From a virus: 64,000 bases of DNA. A model generated the notes under the pieces. That model was not told the origin of the DNA and made no database searches. It saw only the letters and a list, made by a program, of their open reading frames with translations. Numbering within the stretch: the stretch's first letter is position 1; every line of letters starts with the position of its first letter. Below, in pieces: positions 1-8,688 of the stretch. The position numbers were made by a program, and so were the translations under genes. The stretch is from IMG/VR virus record IMGVR_UViG_3300042893_000600, positions 1-64,000 of that record; one strand, written 5' to 3'.

Positions 1-1044
1 ATCTAATACAACACCACTGCTCATCAACGGAACATATGGGCAATAGAATGCTGCCGCATCTGCTTCGCTAGAACCTTTGTAGCCGATTAGAACGTTGTCA
101 TAGCCTGCGCTTTCTGTAGCGTATGTGTTAACATACACTTTCATAGCATTGTTCAATGTACCAACAAACTTGGTGTTTGTAGGTGCTTCGAATGTACCTT
201 CTGTAGTACGAGCAAACGCACTAGTTGTAGCACTTTGAAGAATTGTCAATGCCATTGGACTGATAACAGCCCAGTTACCTGCGCCACGACGTGTACGTTG
301 AGCAATCAAGTTAGCAACACGGTTGATTTGAACTGCCAATGCGGCATGTTCGTCACCAACGAATGTAGCAACACCAGATACTGAGCTCTGATCGTATGTC
401 TGTGTAGCTGCACCAGCTAAAGTGCTTAAAGAAGCAAGAACTTCTTGGTCGATTTCAGCTGTGATCTCTTGAGCAAGAGCAGCCATGATTTCTGCTTCGA
501 TGTCAATACCTTGTTGGGCTTGTGCATCTTGAGCAGCTTCAAATGTCCAGCGAGCTGATAGCTTACGTGTCTTAGCTTCAACTGTTTGTTTCAAGATTTG
601 AATGCTCATTCTGTTACCAGCAGCACCTTCTAAGTTGGCTGTAGTAGCTGCCTTAGGAGTTCCTGAAACTTGGTTACCAGAATAAGATTCAGCAATCTTG
701 AATGGGCTGAATGCTTCTTCACCAGCAACAACTCCAGCACCTGTAGATGAATCGCTATAGCGAACACGTAAAGTGTGGATTTGTCCAACTGGACCGGTCA
801 TTGGCTGAACGCCAACCAACTCGTTAGCAATAACGGTTGGCATAACACGACGGATCACTGGAAGGATCACGCGGTTAAGTGTAGCAACGTTACCTGCTGA
901 AGTTGCGCCTGCTGACGCACTTTCTGCTAGATACTTGCGAGTGTTTTCTAATGTTACAGCCATCGATGTTTTACGATTGCCTTGTAGGCCTTCTAATAGG
1001 GCTTCCTTGGTTTCGTTCCAACGGCTTGATAGTAGTTCTGACAT
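1..1044 (-). CDS. 23: Major capsid protein gp23 (C-terminus cut by window edge)
   Basis: Main shell protein of the T4-type head, forming the hexamers. I translated the minus strand from the ATG at 1044: 348 codons are open to the window edge, so the C-terminus is missing. The stretch RRVMPTVIANELVGVQPM (about residues 65-82) followed by GPVGQIHTLRVRY is typical of gp23. An AAGGAGA ribosome site lies upstream. Residues 39-42 read LAE|S, which fits the T4 prohead protease rule (L/I-x-E before a small residue), so the first 41 residues are probably removed during head maturation (inference). It is the last gene of the minus-strand head block after gp22 and gp21, exactly as in T4. Identity is secure; only the 3' end is unseen. 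Confidence 0.95.
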   Translation of the reverse strand, partial: MSELLSSRWNETKEALLEGLQGNRKTSMAVTLENTRKYLAESASAGATSAGNVATLNRVILPVIRRVMPTVIANELVGVQPMTGPVGQIHTLRVRYSDSSTGAGVVAGEEAFSPFKIAESYSGNQVSGTPKAATTANLEGAAGNRMSIQILKQTVEAKTRKLSARWTFEAAQDAQAQQGIDIEAEIMAALAQEITAEIDQEVLASLSTLAGAATQTYDQSSVSGVATFVGDEHAALAVQINRVANLIAQRTRRGAGNWAVISPMALTILQSATTSAFARTTEGTFEAPTNTKFVGTLNNAMKVYVNTYATESAGYDNVLIGYKGSSEADAAAFYCPYVPLMSSGVVLD

Positions 1045-1055
1045 TTATTGTCTCC

Positions 1056-2150
1056 TTAAATTTTTAATCCAGCGAGTCGACGAATATCAACAATATTGTT
1101 GTCATTCTCGCTGCTACTTGCGCTGTTAGGAATTTTATTTCCTGTTACTTCCTTTGCCTCTACTAGTGCCTTACGTTTTTGTGGAGCTTCTCCAGCGATT
1201 ACAGCCGGAAGGTACTTGTCAAAACTATTTTGTAATTTTGATGTCTGTACACTTTCAAGAAGCTCTGTCATAATAGCTTTTTGTCCGTTGGACAAAGGTG
1301 CTACTAATTCCGTCATAACTTCTTGACGTTCTTTGCTCTCCACTAGAGCCTTAATTTTGTGTTCTTTGCTTTCTGCGAGTTGTCTAGCTTGTGCTGCATC
1401 ATTTTTAGCTGTTGCAACTTCCAACTCTTTTTGGTTTATAACCTTGAGCAATTTTGCTGTTTCAGATTTCTCTGAAAGGTAGCTTGTTTGATATTCATTA
1501 CTAAATGCTTCAAACAATTTGCGACCGAAGTCGTTTCTACGTGCTGTTTCAATATCTTCTTTTAGTTGACCAATCTCTTGGGTAAGAGTTTTTTCAACTG
1601 CAGATTCTACCAAACTAGCTGCACGCTTAACAAATTGTTCTTTGACCTTAGTGAATGCCTCTCGGCCGTCACGGATCAATCGCACTTTTGTTTCTGCAAG
1701 ATCTTGTTTGTCTGTATGGAATTCTGCGATTTCCTGTGCTAGAGCTTCTACAACGAACTGTTCAAGTTTAATAAACTTGTCAGCCATTTGTTTTTGATCT
1801 TCATGTAAATCTTTAACTTCCGTAGCTAGCTGACGCACAACAAATTCTTTAATTTTTTCTGCGTCTTTCTTGGCTTTCACCACTACTTTTGCTTTTGCTT
1901 CGGCTAATTGATTACGATCTTCAACAAATTGAGCGATTTCTTCGCGTAGTTGGTCACCCAACATGCGATCAACAGCTTCTACCATGACAGACTTGTCATG
2001 CTCGTAGCGTTGTGCGAATTCTTCTCTTAGTTGTTGAGTAACTTGTGTACGATTTTCGTTGATACGAGAATCCCAAGCTTTCTCAATTTCTGCTCTTACA
2101 TCTTCAGAAACCACATTGTTTTCGAATAGACTTTTTAGTGCTTCCAACAT
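1056..2150 (-). CDS. 22: Prohead core scaffold protein gp22
   Basis: Scaffold protein that fills the prohead and is degraded by gp21 once the shell is built. The 364-residue product is almost wholly charged heptad-like helix (long runs rich in E, K, A, Q and L), as expected of a coiled-coil core protein, and ends in DIRRLAGLKI, a tail I recognise from gp22 homologues. It is longer than T4 gp22 (about 269 residues); the extra length appears to be repeated helical segments of the type QEIAEF/REEIAQF. A GGAGAAACAC site precedes the ATG. It sits between gp21 and gp23, the T4 order, and belongs to the same minus-strand transcription unit. Confidence 0.88.
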   Translation of the reverse strand: MLEALKSLFENNVVSEDVRAEIEKAWDSRINENRTQVTQQLREEFAQRYEHDKSVMVEAVDRMLGDQLREEIAQFVEDRNQLAEAKAKVVVKAKKDAEKIKEFVVRQLATEVKDLHEDQKQMADKFIKLEQFVVEALAQEIAEFHTDKQDLAETKVRLIRDGREAFTKVKEQFVKRAASLVESAVEKTLTQEIGQLKEDIETARRNDFGRKLFEAFSNEYQTSYLSEKSETAKLLKVINQKELEVATAKNDAAQARQLAESKEHKIKALVESKERQEVMTELVAPLSNGQKAIMTELLESVQTSKLQNSFDKYLPAVIAGEAPQKRKALVEAKEVTGNKIPNSASSSENDNNIVDIRRLAGLKI

Positions 2151-2163
2151 GTGTTTCTCCTCT

Positions 2164-2790
2164 TTATTGGAGTCCGCTTATTAATCTTAATAAGCTCTCT
2201 TTGAGATATTTCTGCGCCTTAGGGTCGCCCTGCACTTCCTTCGCTATACGAAGGCTACTATAACCTCCCTTATTATTCATAAGGTGTTCATAGATTGGTG
2301 TTGGGTACGCTCCCGGAGCACTTGGTTGAGCTACCACATCTACTGTGATAATCTCAAAATCTGACACTTCACCGGATCCGTCTTCTTTGACGTTACCGGA
2401 TCCGCGACTGCTTACTCCTAACTTAACTCCGCTTTCCAACATAGTTTTCACTAAGTTGCCCATTGGAGTCGGTAGGATTTTTAATTTTCCATAACCGTTT
2501 GGGCCATCCATCCACATATTTGTAATCATGTGGCTCACACGGTCAAGGTTAATTTTTAGGTCATCTGGATGATCCACTTCGCCGAGTACTGAGTATCCAC
2601 CTTCAAGTTGATCGTTCAGGGTCTTGACAGCCCTGTCGATTTCATTAACAGGATAAACACGCTGATTTTGATTCCTAACGCCGCCTTGGATACAAATACC
2701 TTTCATATAAAGGTTCTTGCCTCCTTCGCCGTCGGATTCAACGACCATTTTTGCTTGGTCGAAACTCAGGTTTTCACGAAGATAATTCAT
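2164..2790 (-). CDS. 21: Prohead core protease gp21
   Basis: Serine protease of the T4 gp21 family that processes capsid, scaffold and internal proteins during head maturation. At 208 residues it matches the family length. Candidate catalytic residues are His74 in the EVDHPDD motif and the serine in GVSSRGSG (Ser127 or Ser128), the His/Ser pair expected of the herpes-protease-like fold. The N-terminal RVYP segment (about residues 44-47) is also typical. It lies between the acidic core protein and gp22, so assembly partners and protease are co-transcribed. Likely substrates visible here are gp23 (LAE|S at 39-42), gp22, and the 9724-11046 protein with a similar N-terminal site (inference). Confidence 0.93.
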   Translation of the reverse strand: MNYLRENLSFDQAKMVVESDGEGGKNLYMKGICIQGGVRNQNQRVYPVNEIDRAVKTLNDQLEGGYSVLGEVDHPDDLKINLDRVSHMITNMWMDGPNGYGKLKILPTPMGNLVKTMLESGVKLGVSSRGSGNVKEDGSGEVSDFEIITVDVVAQPSAPGAYPTPIYEHLMNNKGGYSSLRIAKEVQGDPKAQKYLKESLLRLISGLQ

Positions 2791-2800
2791 CTACTTAACC

Positions 2801-3697
2801 TTATTTGGCTCTGGTTTTGACGCCGTTGATTGGAGAGCCTGCGCCCTTGTCACCGTTGTCGCCGTTGCCTTTCTTTTCAGCGCCGTGGCCTGAACCGTTC
2901 TTTTTATAGAACTGTTTAGCATTAGTGCCGCCTGGTACATTTACATTACCAAAGTTTTCTTCTTTAGTGTTTGGCTTTAGTAAACCGCTTTGTACGCCTT
3001 TGCCGCCTTCAGTACCGCCTTTTGTCATATTAGCAGTTGTACCGCCCATATCGTTCTTACCTGCTACGATTGACTTGTTGTTAACACCGTCATCACCGTG
3101 CTTTGGGTTTGCTACTTTTTCGATGTACTCGCGCATGAAGTTGTCGCCTATGCTGAAGCTATCTTTAACTTCTTCTTCGTCGCCCATGTCGCCCATGTCA
3201 TCGCCGCCCATGTCGCCCATGTCATCGCCGCCCATGTCGCCCATGTCATCGCCTTCACCGCCCATCATCTTTTCGAATTCCATTTTTAGGTCATCTAAAG
3301 CATCTTCTAGGTCAACTACACGATCTTCAATGTCGCCATCGCCGCCCATGTCATCGCCTTCTTCGTCATCACCTGCTTCGATGTCGCCCATGAAGTCATC
3401 AGTAGCATCGCCACCAATTTCGTCACCGTTCATTTCATCGTCGCCCATGTCGTCAGCTTCAAAGCCGAAACCCTCTTCAACATCATCTTCGTCTGCACGA
3501 TTTTCGTCTGTACGATCTTCGTCGTCTTCGTCGTCTTTACCTTCTTCAACATCTTCTTCGAAGTCTTCAGAAAGAATTTCTTCGTAGATTTGTCTAGATT
3601 TTTCAACTACCAGTTGATGGAAAAGCTCTTTGGCTTTGTCTTGTTCTTCAGAAATTAGATACTCGAGCATCTGCTCGAACTTTGATCGATCAGTCAT
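2801..3697 (-). CDS. 68: Acidic prohead core protein, gp68-like
   Basis: Highly acidic 298-residue protein in the T4 gene 68 position (between the gp67-sized protein and gp21). The N-terminal 45 residues form a helix, with KELFHQLVVEKSRQIYEEIL at about 23-42, resembling the gp68 prohead core family; T4 gp68 is about half this length. Residues 45-180 are dominated by D, E, G and M, including GDDMGDMG repeats encoded by three perfect 24-bp units (3181-3252). The C-terminal third is basic, glycine- and asparagine-rich and low in complexity. It starts after a good AGGAGACAAAC site, with a TGTAAATA box 38 bases upstream. The gp68 assignment rests mainly on position and the N-terminal helix. Confidence 0.65.
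   Translation of the reverse strand: MTDRSKFEQMLEYLISEEQDKAKELFHQLVVEKSRQIYEEILSEDFEEDVEEGKDDEDDEDRTDENRADEDDVEEGFGFEADDMGDDEMNGDEIGGDATDDFMGDIEAGDDEEGDDMGGDGDIEDRVVDLEDALDDLKMEFEKMMGGEGDDMGDMGGDDMGDMGGDDMGDMGDEEEVKDSFSIGDNFMREYIEKVANPKHGDDGVNNKSIVAGKNDMGGTTANMTKGGTEGGKGVQSGLLKPNTKEENFGNVNVPGGTNAKQFYKKNGSGHGAEKKGNGDNGDKGAGSPINGVKTRAK
3181..3252 (-). repeat. Three perfect 24-bp tandem repeats
   Basis: Units 3181-3204, 3205-3228 and 3229-3252 are identical and encode GDDMGDMG on the minus strand inside the gp68-like protein. Being in-frame, copy-number change would lengthen or shorten the acidic linker by eight residues without breaking the gene. Confidence 0.95.
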
Positions 3698-3734
3698 GTT
3701 TGTCTCCTATGTGTTTATTGCAAGGCTGTCGATA

Positions 3735-3742
3735 TATTTACA
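3735..3742 (-). promoter_or_regulatory. Possible late promoter box TGTAAATA
   Basis: Minus-strand TGTAAATA 38 bases upstream of the gp68-like ATG (3697), in the 93-bp gap after the gp67-sized gene. It keeps the TAAATA core of the T4 late promoter but not the full NATAAATA, so support is moderate. It would drive gp68-like, gp21, gp22 and gp23. Confidence 0.4.
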
Positions 3743-3790
3743 TATAACTGTAAAATATACGCTTAAATGGTAAGTTTTCGGGGATTTTTG

Positions 3791-4030
3791 TTAAGCAACA
3801 GGCTGTGCTGGTGCTTTATACATCTGTTCAACAAATTCTAGTTCTTTTTCTTGTTCTAAAATATGCTGTTCACTGGCTTTACGCAGTTCGTTTATCTGCT
3901 TTAAAGTCAATCTAGTTTTACGTGTGTCACCTTTTCGCACAGAGGTGTCGTCACGGCCAGCATCATAACGACTGTCAGATGTCACGGCCCTAATATCTTT
4001 ATCAACGTAAAACAATTCTCGTAGTATCAT
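3791..4030 (-). CDS. 67: Small prohead core protein in gp67 position
   Basis: 79-residue charged protein between gp20 and the gp68-like gene. T4 has the 80-residue core protein gp67 at exactly this place, so length and position agree, although I cannot show a firm sequence match. The middle (about residues 40-70, RLTLKQINELRKASEQHILE) is a predicted amphipathic helix; the tail is proline/alanine-rich. The same helix pattern is familiar to me from marine T4-like phage proteins next to gp20. No Shine-Dalgarno site is visible; instead a CATAAATA box ends six bases before the ATG, so the mRNA may be leaderless. Confidence 0.55.
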   Translation of the reverse strand: MILRELFYVDKDIRAVTSDSRYDAGRDDTSVRKGDTRKTRLTLKQINELRKASEQHILEQEKELEFVEQMYKAPAQPVA

Positions 4031-4036
4031 ATACGT

Positions 4037-4044
4037 TATTTATG
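4037..4044 (-). promoter_or_regulatory. Late promoter box CATAAATA, abutting start codon
   Basis: Minus-strand CATAAATA overlapping the gp20 stop codon and ending six bases before the gp67-position ATG at 4030. With T4 late promoter spacing, transcription would begin at about the A of ATG. Confidence 0.4.
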
Positions 4045-5770
4045 CTGCCGGTGCTGTAGGAACCGGCCCAGGTGCTGCTGGTGCTGTTCCCGGTGGTGCG
4101 CCAGGCATTTCCATTCCTGGTGGCGCTTCGGTGTCGGCGGCAGCGCCAGCATCAGATTCTATACCTGCTTGACTAACTCCAACGCCGCGTAATTCTCCAC
4201 TACTGTCAGTGGGTGTTGGCTTGCCTTTGCCGTTTTCTTCAGCCCACAAGCGTTCGTTTTCTGCAACTTCTTCTTCGCTTAGTCCTAGATAACGTTTCAA
4301 AGCAAAACGTTTTGAGATATAAGTCTGTTGACTAATAGTACCGTATGTGTTGATACGCTGATTATCTAACTCTGCTTGACGATAAGTGGCAAAGTTTTGC
4401 GGCGGTTGGAACTTTAATTCAAACAGAGCACTGTCAATATTGATGCCTCTTTCATACAAATACAGTTTAAATTCTTGATCAAATACATCTTGCATCAAGC
4501 TCTGTAGTCGCATACAGTAGTTGTTAAATCGCAATTCTTGAATATATGCTGTGCCAACTCTTCCGTCGTTATACTGTGATTGGCTGTCTTCTGCACCAGT
4601 TGGCAGATAGCTACTTGGGATTCTTAAACCGCGAAATAATTTGTTTGTAAAGTATCTTAAGTCGTCAATTTCACCTAGGTTTGTACCGCCTGGCAGTGTT
4701 TCAACTTTACTTCCGCGACCTTCTGCTGTGGTTGGAAAGAAGTAATCTTCGTTAATGCTTAATGGATTGTAAGCACTATCGATAACGTTGGTACCACCGC
4801 CAGTTGCGCTGGGGATACGTCTTTGATGAATTTCATTTTTAACACGTTCCACAAAGCCCATGGCCAAGTGGCTGGGCATGTTACCCACATCAATGTAAAA
4901 AATACGTCTTTCAGGAGCACGTTGTATGCGATAGATTAAAATAGCATCTTCTAGTAATTCTTTTTGTTTGAATACTTTAAAAACATTTTCTAATAAACTG
5001 TTTCCAAACGGAAAGTTATTGTCTAGACCTTCGCTTAAACTTAAATGTATCACATGCTTGGCATCTACTGCTAGTTCGTTTTGTTGTGTATCAAAGCGTG
5101 TGCCCACAGTGCCACCTTGCGGATATGAACCAGTCATGCCTCTTGCGGGGCCGCTGCCGTTGGGCCCAGCGTAATTAGTTCCGCGATTGTTGGTGTTAAG
5201 ATTGTTGGGCTGAATAGTGGTTGTGACCAAGTCCATAAAATTAGGATTTAAATCACGAATAATGTATTGTTCAGGTTCTTTGCCTTCACTTTCGTTCACA
5301 ATAATTTTAACTATTTTACTAGAATCTATGTAAACCCATTTTTTATTTTCAGGATCTCTTACAAAGAATGCATCGCCGTATTTGAATACGTTGCGTACAA
5401 TTCTAAAAATTCTAGTTTCGAACTTTTGTAATTTTGTCCATTGCTGTAGATATTCTCTCAAGATGGCAATTTCACTATTAGTAGCTTTGCTCTTGAAAAA
5501 TAAATGGAATGGTGTTTGATTTTCTCTATTCTTTTGACTACAAAATTCAGCAATGATGTCCAAGGCCGCATTGACTTCACTGTCCATGTCCATGGTATCA
5601 TATTGCAAATAGCGTTCAATACGATTAGGGGCGCCGGAATAAACATCCGGTAAAAAGCTAGAATAGTTTTTTCTAGCTGGGCCTACACCGTTGCCGCTAT
5701 TAGTTAACGGACTGCTGTTTGAGCCCGATGATCTTACATTAACAGGGGTGAAATATTTTTTCCAGCTCAT
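4040..5770 (-). CDS. 20: Portal vertex protein gp20
   Basis: Dodecameric portal at the head vertex through which DNA is packaged and ejected and to which the neck attaches. The 576 residues carry the gp20 hallmarks: RIERYLQYDTMDMDSEVNAA near residues 51-70, VFKYGDAFFVRDP near 128, the long helical region around RIQRAPERRIFYIDVGNMP, and GLRIPSSYLPTG near residue 384. T4 gp20 is 524 residues; the additional part is mainly a proline/alanine-rich C-terminal tail. It follows the tape-measure-like gene by two bases and leads the head-gene block gp67-position, gp68-like, gp21, gp22 and gp23. Confidence 0.95.
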   Translation of the reverse strand: MSWKKYFTPVNVRSSGSNSSPLTNSGNGVGPARKNYSSFLPDVYSGAPNRIERYLQYDTMDMDSEVNAALDIIAEFCSQKNRENQTPFHLFFKSKATNSEIAILREYLQQWTKLQKFETRIFRIVRNVFKYGDAFFVRDPENKKWVYIDSSKIVKIIVNESEGKEPEQYIIRDLNPNFMDLVTTTIQPNNLNTNNRGTNYAGPNGSGPARGMTGSYPQGGTVGTRFDTQQNELAVDAKHVIHLSLSEGLDNNFPFGNSLLENVFKVFKQKELLEDAILIYRIQRAPERRIFYIDVGNMPSHLAMGFVERVKNEIHQRRIPSATGGGTNVIDSAYNPLSINEDYFFPTTAEGRGSKVETLPGGTNLGEIDDLRYFTNKLFRGLRIPSSYLPTGAEDSQSQYNDGRVGTAYIQELRFNNYCMRLQSLMQDVFDQEFKLYLYERGINIDSALFELKFQPPQNFATYRQAELDNQRINTYGTISQQTYISKRFALKRYLGLSEEEVAENERLWAEENGKGKPTPTDSSGELRGVGVSQAGIESDAGAAADTEAPPGMEMPGAPPGTAPAAPGPVPTAPAA

Positions 5771-5772
5771 AA

Positions 5773-8622
5773 TTAACTATACATGTTCTTTGGATTTTTC
5801 TCGAGCGCCGTGATTTGTTTTCTTCCCAAATCATCGCTCTGTGAAAGTAGCTTGTTCATAGTTATATTTAACATATCTAAACCCTTTACTACGTCTTCTA
5901 GAGCAGCGGTCTTGCCGCCTCGCTGTGCTGGTTTATCGTCAGCTTGAGATTTGGCAGCTGGTGCCTTGGCAGCTTGTTCTTTCGCGTCTGCTTGGGCTTT
6001 GGCTTCTTCTGCAGGTTTATTTACTGCAGCAGGCACACTGGCAGCATTGGCTTTCATTTGGGCTCCAAAGCCGGGCAAATTAATGGCATTCAAATCTATA
6101 GCAGGAGTGGCTGCTATGGGTGCTGAGTACTTGCCGGCACCCATAGAGGCTTCTGGTTCTTCTGCGCCAATAGCAGCCATGTTTAATAATGAAGTATCTT
6201 TTTGATACTTTTCTCTAGCTGCTTTTTCTGCTTCGGCACCTTGTTCGATACCAATTAATTTTAACGCTTCTTCTTTTTCTATTTCAGATAATCTGGCTTC
6301 TTGTCCTTGTAAAGTTACTGCTAGTTGTTCTGTAACAAGTTTTTTAGTCTCTTCAACTGATTCTTGTTTTTTACTGGTTTCCCATGTGATACCGTCAGCA
6401 ATTTTCTTTTGTAGCTCTTCCTGTTTTTTTGAAAATTCTTCTTTTATCTTTATTGCTTCGTCGTCTGCCTTCATAACAGCTTGGACTTTGGAAAATTTTC
6501 TATCTTCAACAGCCATTCCTTCAATCAGAATGTTTTTTCTTGCGGCCATGTCTTCATTAAACTTTGATTTTAATTCTGACATTTCTTTTTCAGCACTCTT
6601 ACTGTCATCACTTTGAACACGTTTAGTAGTTGACTCGCCGCCAGTCATGGAACTGATTGATGTGCTAATAGTCTTAGACATTTCTGTCATATTGATATTA
6701 GGTTCTGTCTTAGCAGGCATACTGATAGCTTTGGCAATGCCAGCCATATCAACGGCAGGTGCTTTGGCTGGCATACTAATAGCTTTGGATATACTGCTCA
6801 AGTCAAATCCGTCCATGCCACCTGTAGGATTTCCCCTTGGCGGAGCCATACCTTTCATTGATTCGTATGCTGCTTTAAATTTGTCTTCTTTAGTGTCCAA
6901 GTCTGGAGGAGGAAGTTTTCCAAGTATATTCTTAACACCACTCATGCCAGCAGCAGCAATAGTGTCCTTCATCTGTCCTTGGTTTAATACAAACTCAGGA
7001 CCTTCTTCTGCTAAAGTTGACAGTGTTGGTTGGCTAACATATCCGCCATCTGCATGTCGTGTTAAACCTGTAACCTTACCAGTAATATTTAGAGTGTCGG
7101 CTCCAATGTTTGATAAATTACTCAGAGCTTTTGTAATTTCACCAACTACACCGCCACTTTCGTTTTCTTTTCTTGCTTCTGCTTCGTATTTGCCTTCGCC
7201 TGGCTTGGGCACAAACGGTTGTGGGTTTTGACCTTTCCTGGCGGCATCTTCCATATTGACTGCGGCATTCTTACCCGGACCTGCTAGATTGTTAGCAGTT
7301 TGTTCTCCAATTTCACCTATACGACGGGCGCCACCGGCAATGCTTTCGCCGGTCGCTTTATTCTTAACTTCCGATGCGGCAGCAACACCTGCTCCAAGAT
7401 TTTGTCCAGCTATTTGTGTTGCTATAACTCCTTGAGTTGCTCCGCTAACACGTTCTCCGCCAGGTTTTAATCGACCTTCTTGACTTGCTATAATATCAGT
7501 TCTAATTTTGCTAAGGGCAGTAGCATAATCAGTTTGACTTTTTAATAAGTTTGTATTTCCTTTTACTACACTCATTACACTATCGTGTAATGCCATGTTG
7601 TCTTCTGTACTCTTCTTTAAAATTGTACCTACGCTGCCTGCAGCATCTCCCATGGCGGCCATTCGTAAAAGTGTTGGATCTCTTTGATTACGAGCGTTGG
7701 CTGCTTCTGCTTCCTTGTTGGCTGCTTCTGCTGCAACAATGTTACCTTTGGCCAAGTGGCCCATTTGCTCGCCAGTTTTCTGTGCGGCCTCGCCTAGTAA
7801 TGCGTATTGAGTGGCAGCTTCTTCGCTAGTAACTGTTCCAGTGGCAAACATTTCTTTTGCCATTTGTCCCATACCGCGAGCTTCTGCTTGAGCAAATTGT
7901 TTTTGGAATCCTTCTCTTGCTGCCGCTTCTGCGGCGGCACCTTGTTCAATTCCAATTAATCTTAACTTTGCTTCAATTTGTCCGTCGGTGCTGCGTTTCT
8001 TAGCAGCTTCCATTTGTTCTTCTTTACTTTTGCCTGTGAGTTTGGCAATGGCATCCATCTCTTTAGCTAATGAAGCTGCAGCTTCTCTTGATTTTACACC
8101 TGCGGCACCTTCAATACCCATAGTGTAACGTTGTGTACTGGCTTGTAACGCAAGAACTTCGTTAAGTTCTTTAGCATTGTATCCCATCTGCTGTAGTTCG
8201 TCGCCAGCGTTACTATCAAAGAAACTCTTGCTTAATTTGCCAAATGCTTCAGCACCGCGAGTGACACTGCCACCAAGGCCGGCCATTTGTTTTCCGTTAT
8301 TAGCAATAACGTTAGCGAAATCATTTAGGCTCAATCTACTGCCAGCGGCAGCAACATTCATGCCAATTAGGTCATTGCTAAAATTAGCGCCATGTTTGCT
8401 AAGTCCTTGGAACGTATCAGCACTTGACTTAGCAGCATGTAGGAAAGACTCTGCGCCATCTTTCAAGCCTTCTTTAACTTTACTTGTGTCAAACCCTTGA
8501 TTGCCACCACCGCTTGGTGGCGCACCTCCGCCACCTACAGTTACAGGGCCGCGGCCACTAGATTTCAAAGCGTTTTCAAACGCTTGTTGCATCATTAACT
8601 GATCATTTCTATCTAAAGCCAT
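5773..8622 (-). CDS. Tape-measure-like tail protein
   Basis: 949-residue alanine-, lysine- and glutamate-rich helical protein. About residues 528-550 carry HADGGYVSQPTLSTLAEEGP, the glycine-valine-proline motif common in phage tail tape measure proteins, just before a long helical region. T4 uses gp29 (590 residues) as its tape measure, so this may be the counterpart, though I see no direct gp29 similarity. The segment LIGIEQGAxAExAARE occurs twice (about residues 219 and 787), as does an AISMPAK motif (about 615-640), showing internal duplication. It is divergent from gp26/gp51, the putative tail chaperone pair, across a 66-bp gap with two facing late promoter boxes. An alternative is another long virion protein. 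Confidence 0.55.
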   Translation of the reverse strand: MALDRNDQLMMQQAFENALKSSGRGPVTVGGGGAPPSGGGNQGFDTSKVKEGLKDGAESFLHAAKSSADTFQGLSKHGANFSNDLIGMNVAAAGSRLSLNDFANVIANNGKQMAGLGGSVTRGAEAFGKLSKSFFDSNAGDELQQMGYNAKELNEVLALQASTQRYTMGIEGAAGVKSREAAASLAKEMDAIAKLTGKSKEEQMEAAKKRSTDGQIEAKLRLIGIEQGAAAEAAAREGFQKQFAQAEARGMGQMAKEMFATGTVTSEEAATQYALLGEAAQKTGEQMGHLAKGNIVAAEAANKEAEAANARNQRDPTLLRMAAMGDAAGSVGTILKKSTEDNMALHDSVMSVVKGNTNLLKSQTDYATALSKIRTDIIASQEGRLKPGGERVSGATQGVIATQIAGQNLGAGVAAASEVKNKATGESIAGGARRIGEIGEQTANNLAGPGKNAAVNMEDAARKGQNPQPFVPKPGEGKYEAEARKENESGGVVGEITKALSNLSNIGADTLNITGKVTGLTRHADGGYVSQPTLSTLAEEGPEFVLNQGQMKDTIAAAGMSGVKNILGKLPPPDLDTKEDKFKAAYESMKGMAPPRGNPTGGMDGFDLSSISKAISMPAKAPAVDMAGIAKAISMPAKTEPNINMTEMSKTISTSISSMTGGESTTKRVQSDDSKSAEKEMSELKSKFNEDMAARKNILIEGMAVEDRKFSKVQAVMKADDEAIKIKEEFSKKQEELQKKIADGITWETSKKQESVEETKKLVTEQLAVTLQGQEARLSEIEKEEALKLIGIEQGAEAEKAAREKYQKDTSLLNMAAIGAEEPEASMGAGKYSAPIAATPAIDLNAINLPGFGAQMKANAASVPAAVNKPAEEAKAQADAKEQAAKAPAAKSQADDKPAQRGGKTAALEDVVKGLDMLNITMNKLLSQSDDLGRKQITALEKNPKNMYS

Positions 8623-8647
8623 ATTAAAATTTCCAAAAAACTACGCA

Positions 8648-8655
8648 CATAAATA
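8648..8655 (+). promoter_or_regulatory. Late promoter box CATAAATA for gp26/gp51
   Basis: Plus-strand CATAAATA ending 33 bases before the gp26 ATG. It matches the NATAAATA late-promoter pattern of T4-like phages and lies back to back with a minus-strand box at 8667-8674. Confidence 0.6.
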
Positions 8656-8666
8656 ATCGTATAATA

Positions 8667-8674
8667 TATTTATC
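8667..8674 (-). promoter_or_regulatory. Late promoter box GATAAATA for tape-measure-like gene
   Basis: Minus-strand GATAAATA, 44 bases upstream of the ATG at 8622. Together with the plus-strand box at 8648-8655 it would make a compact divergent late promoter pair in a 66-bp gap; each box lies in the other unit's leader. Confidence 0.6.
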
Positions 8675-8688
8675 GGGATAAAAAAGCT

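Noticed and set aside
2925-3587. 220-residue plus-strand open frame rich in Met, Ser and Pro
   Set aside because: Antisense shadow of the GDDMGDMG-rich gp68-like gene; its length comes from the biased codons of that repeat region.
6647-7231. 194-residue plus-strand open frame
   Set aside because: Antisense to the alanine-rich tape-measure-like gene; no ribosome site and no family resemblance.
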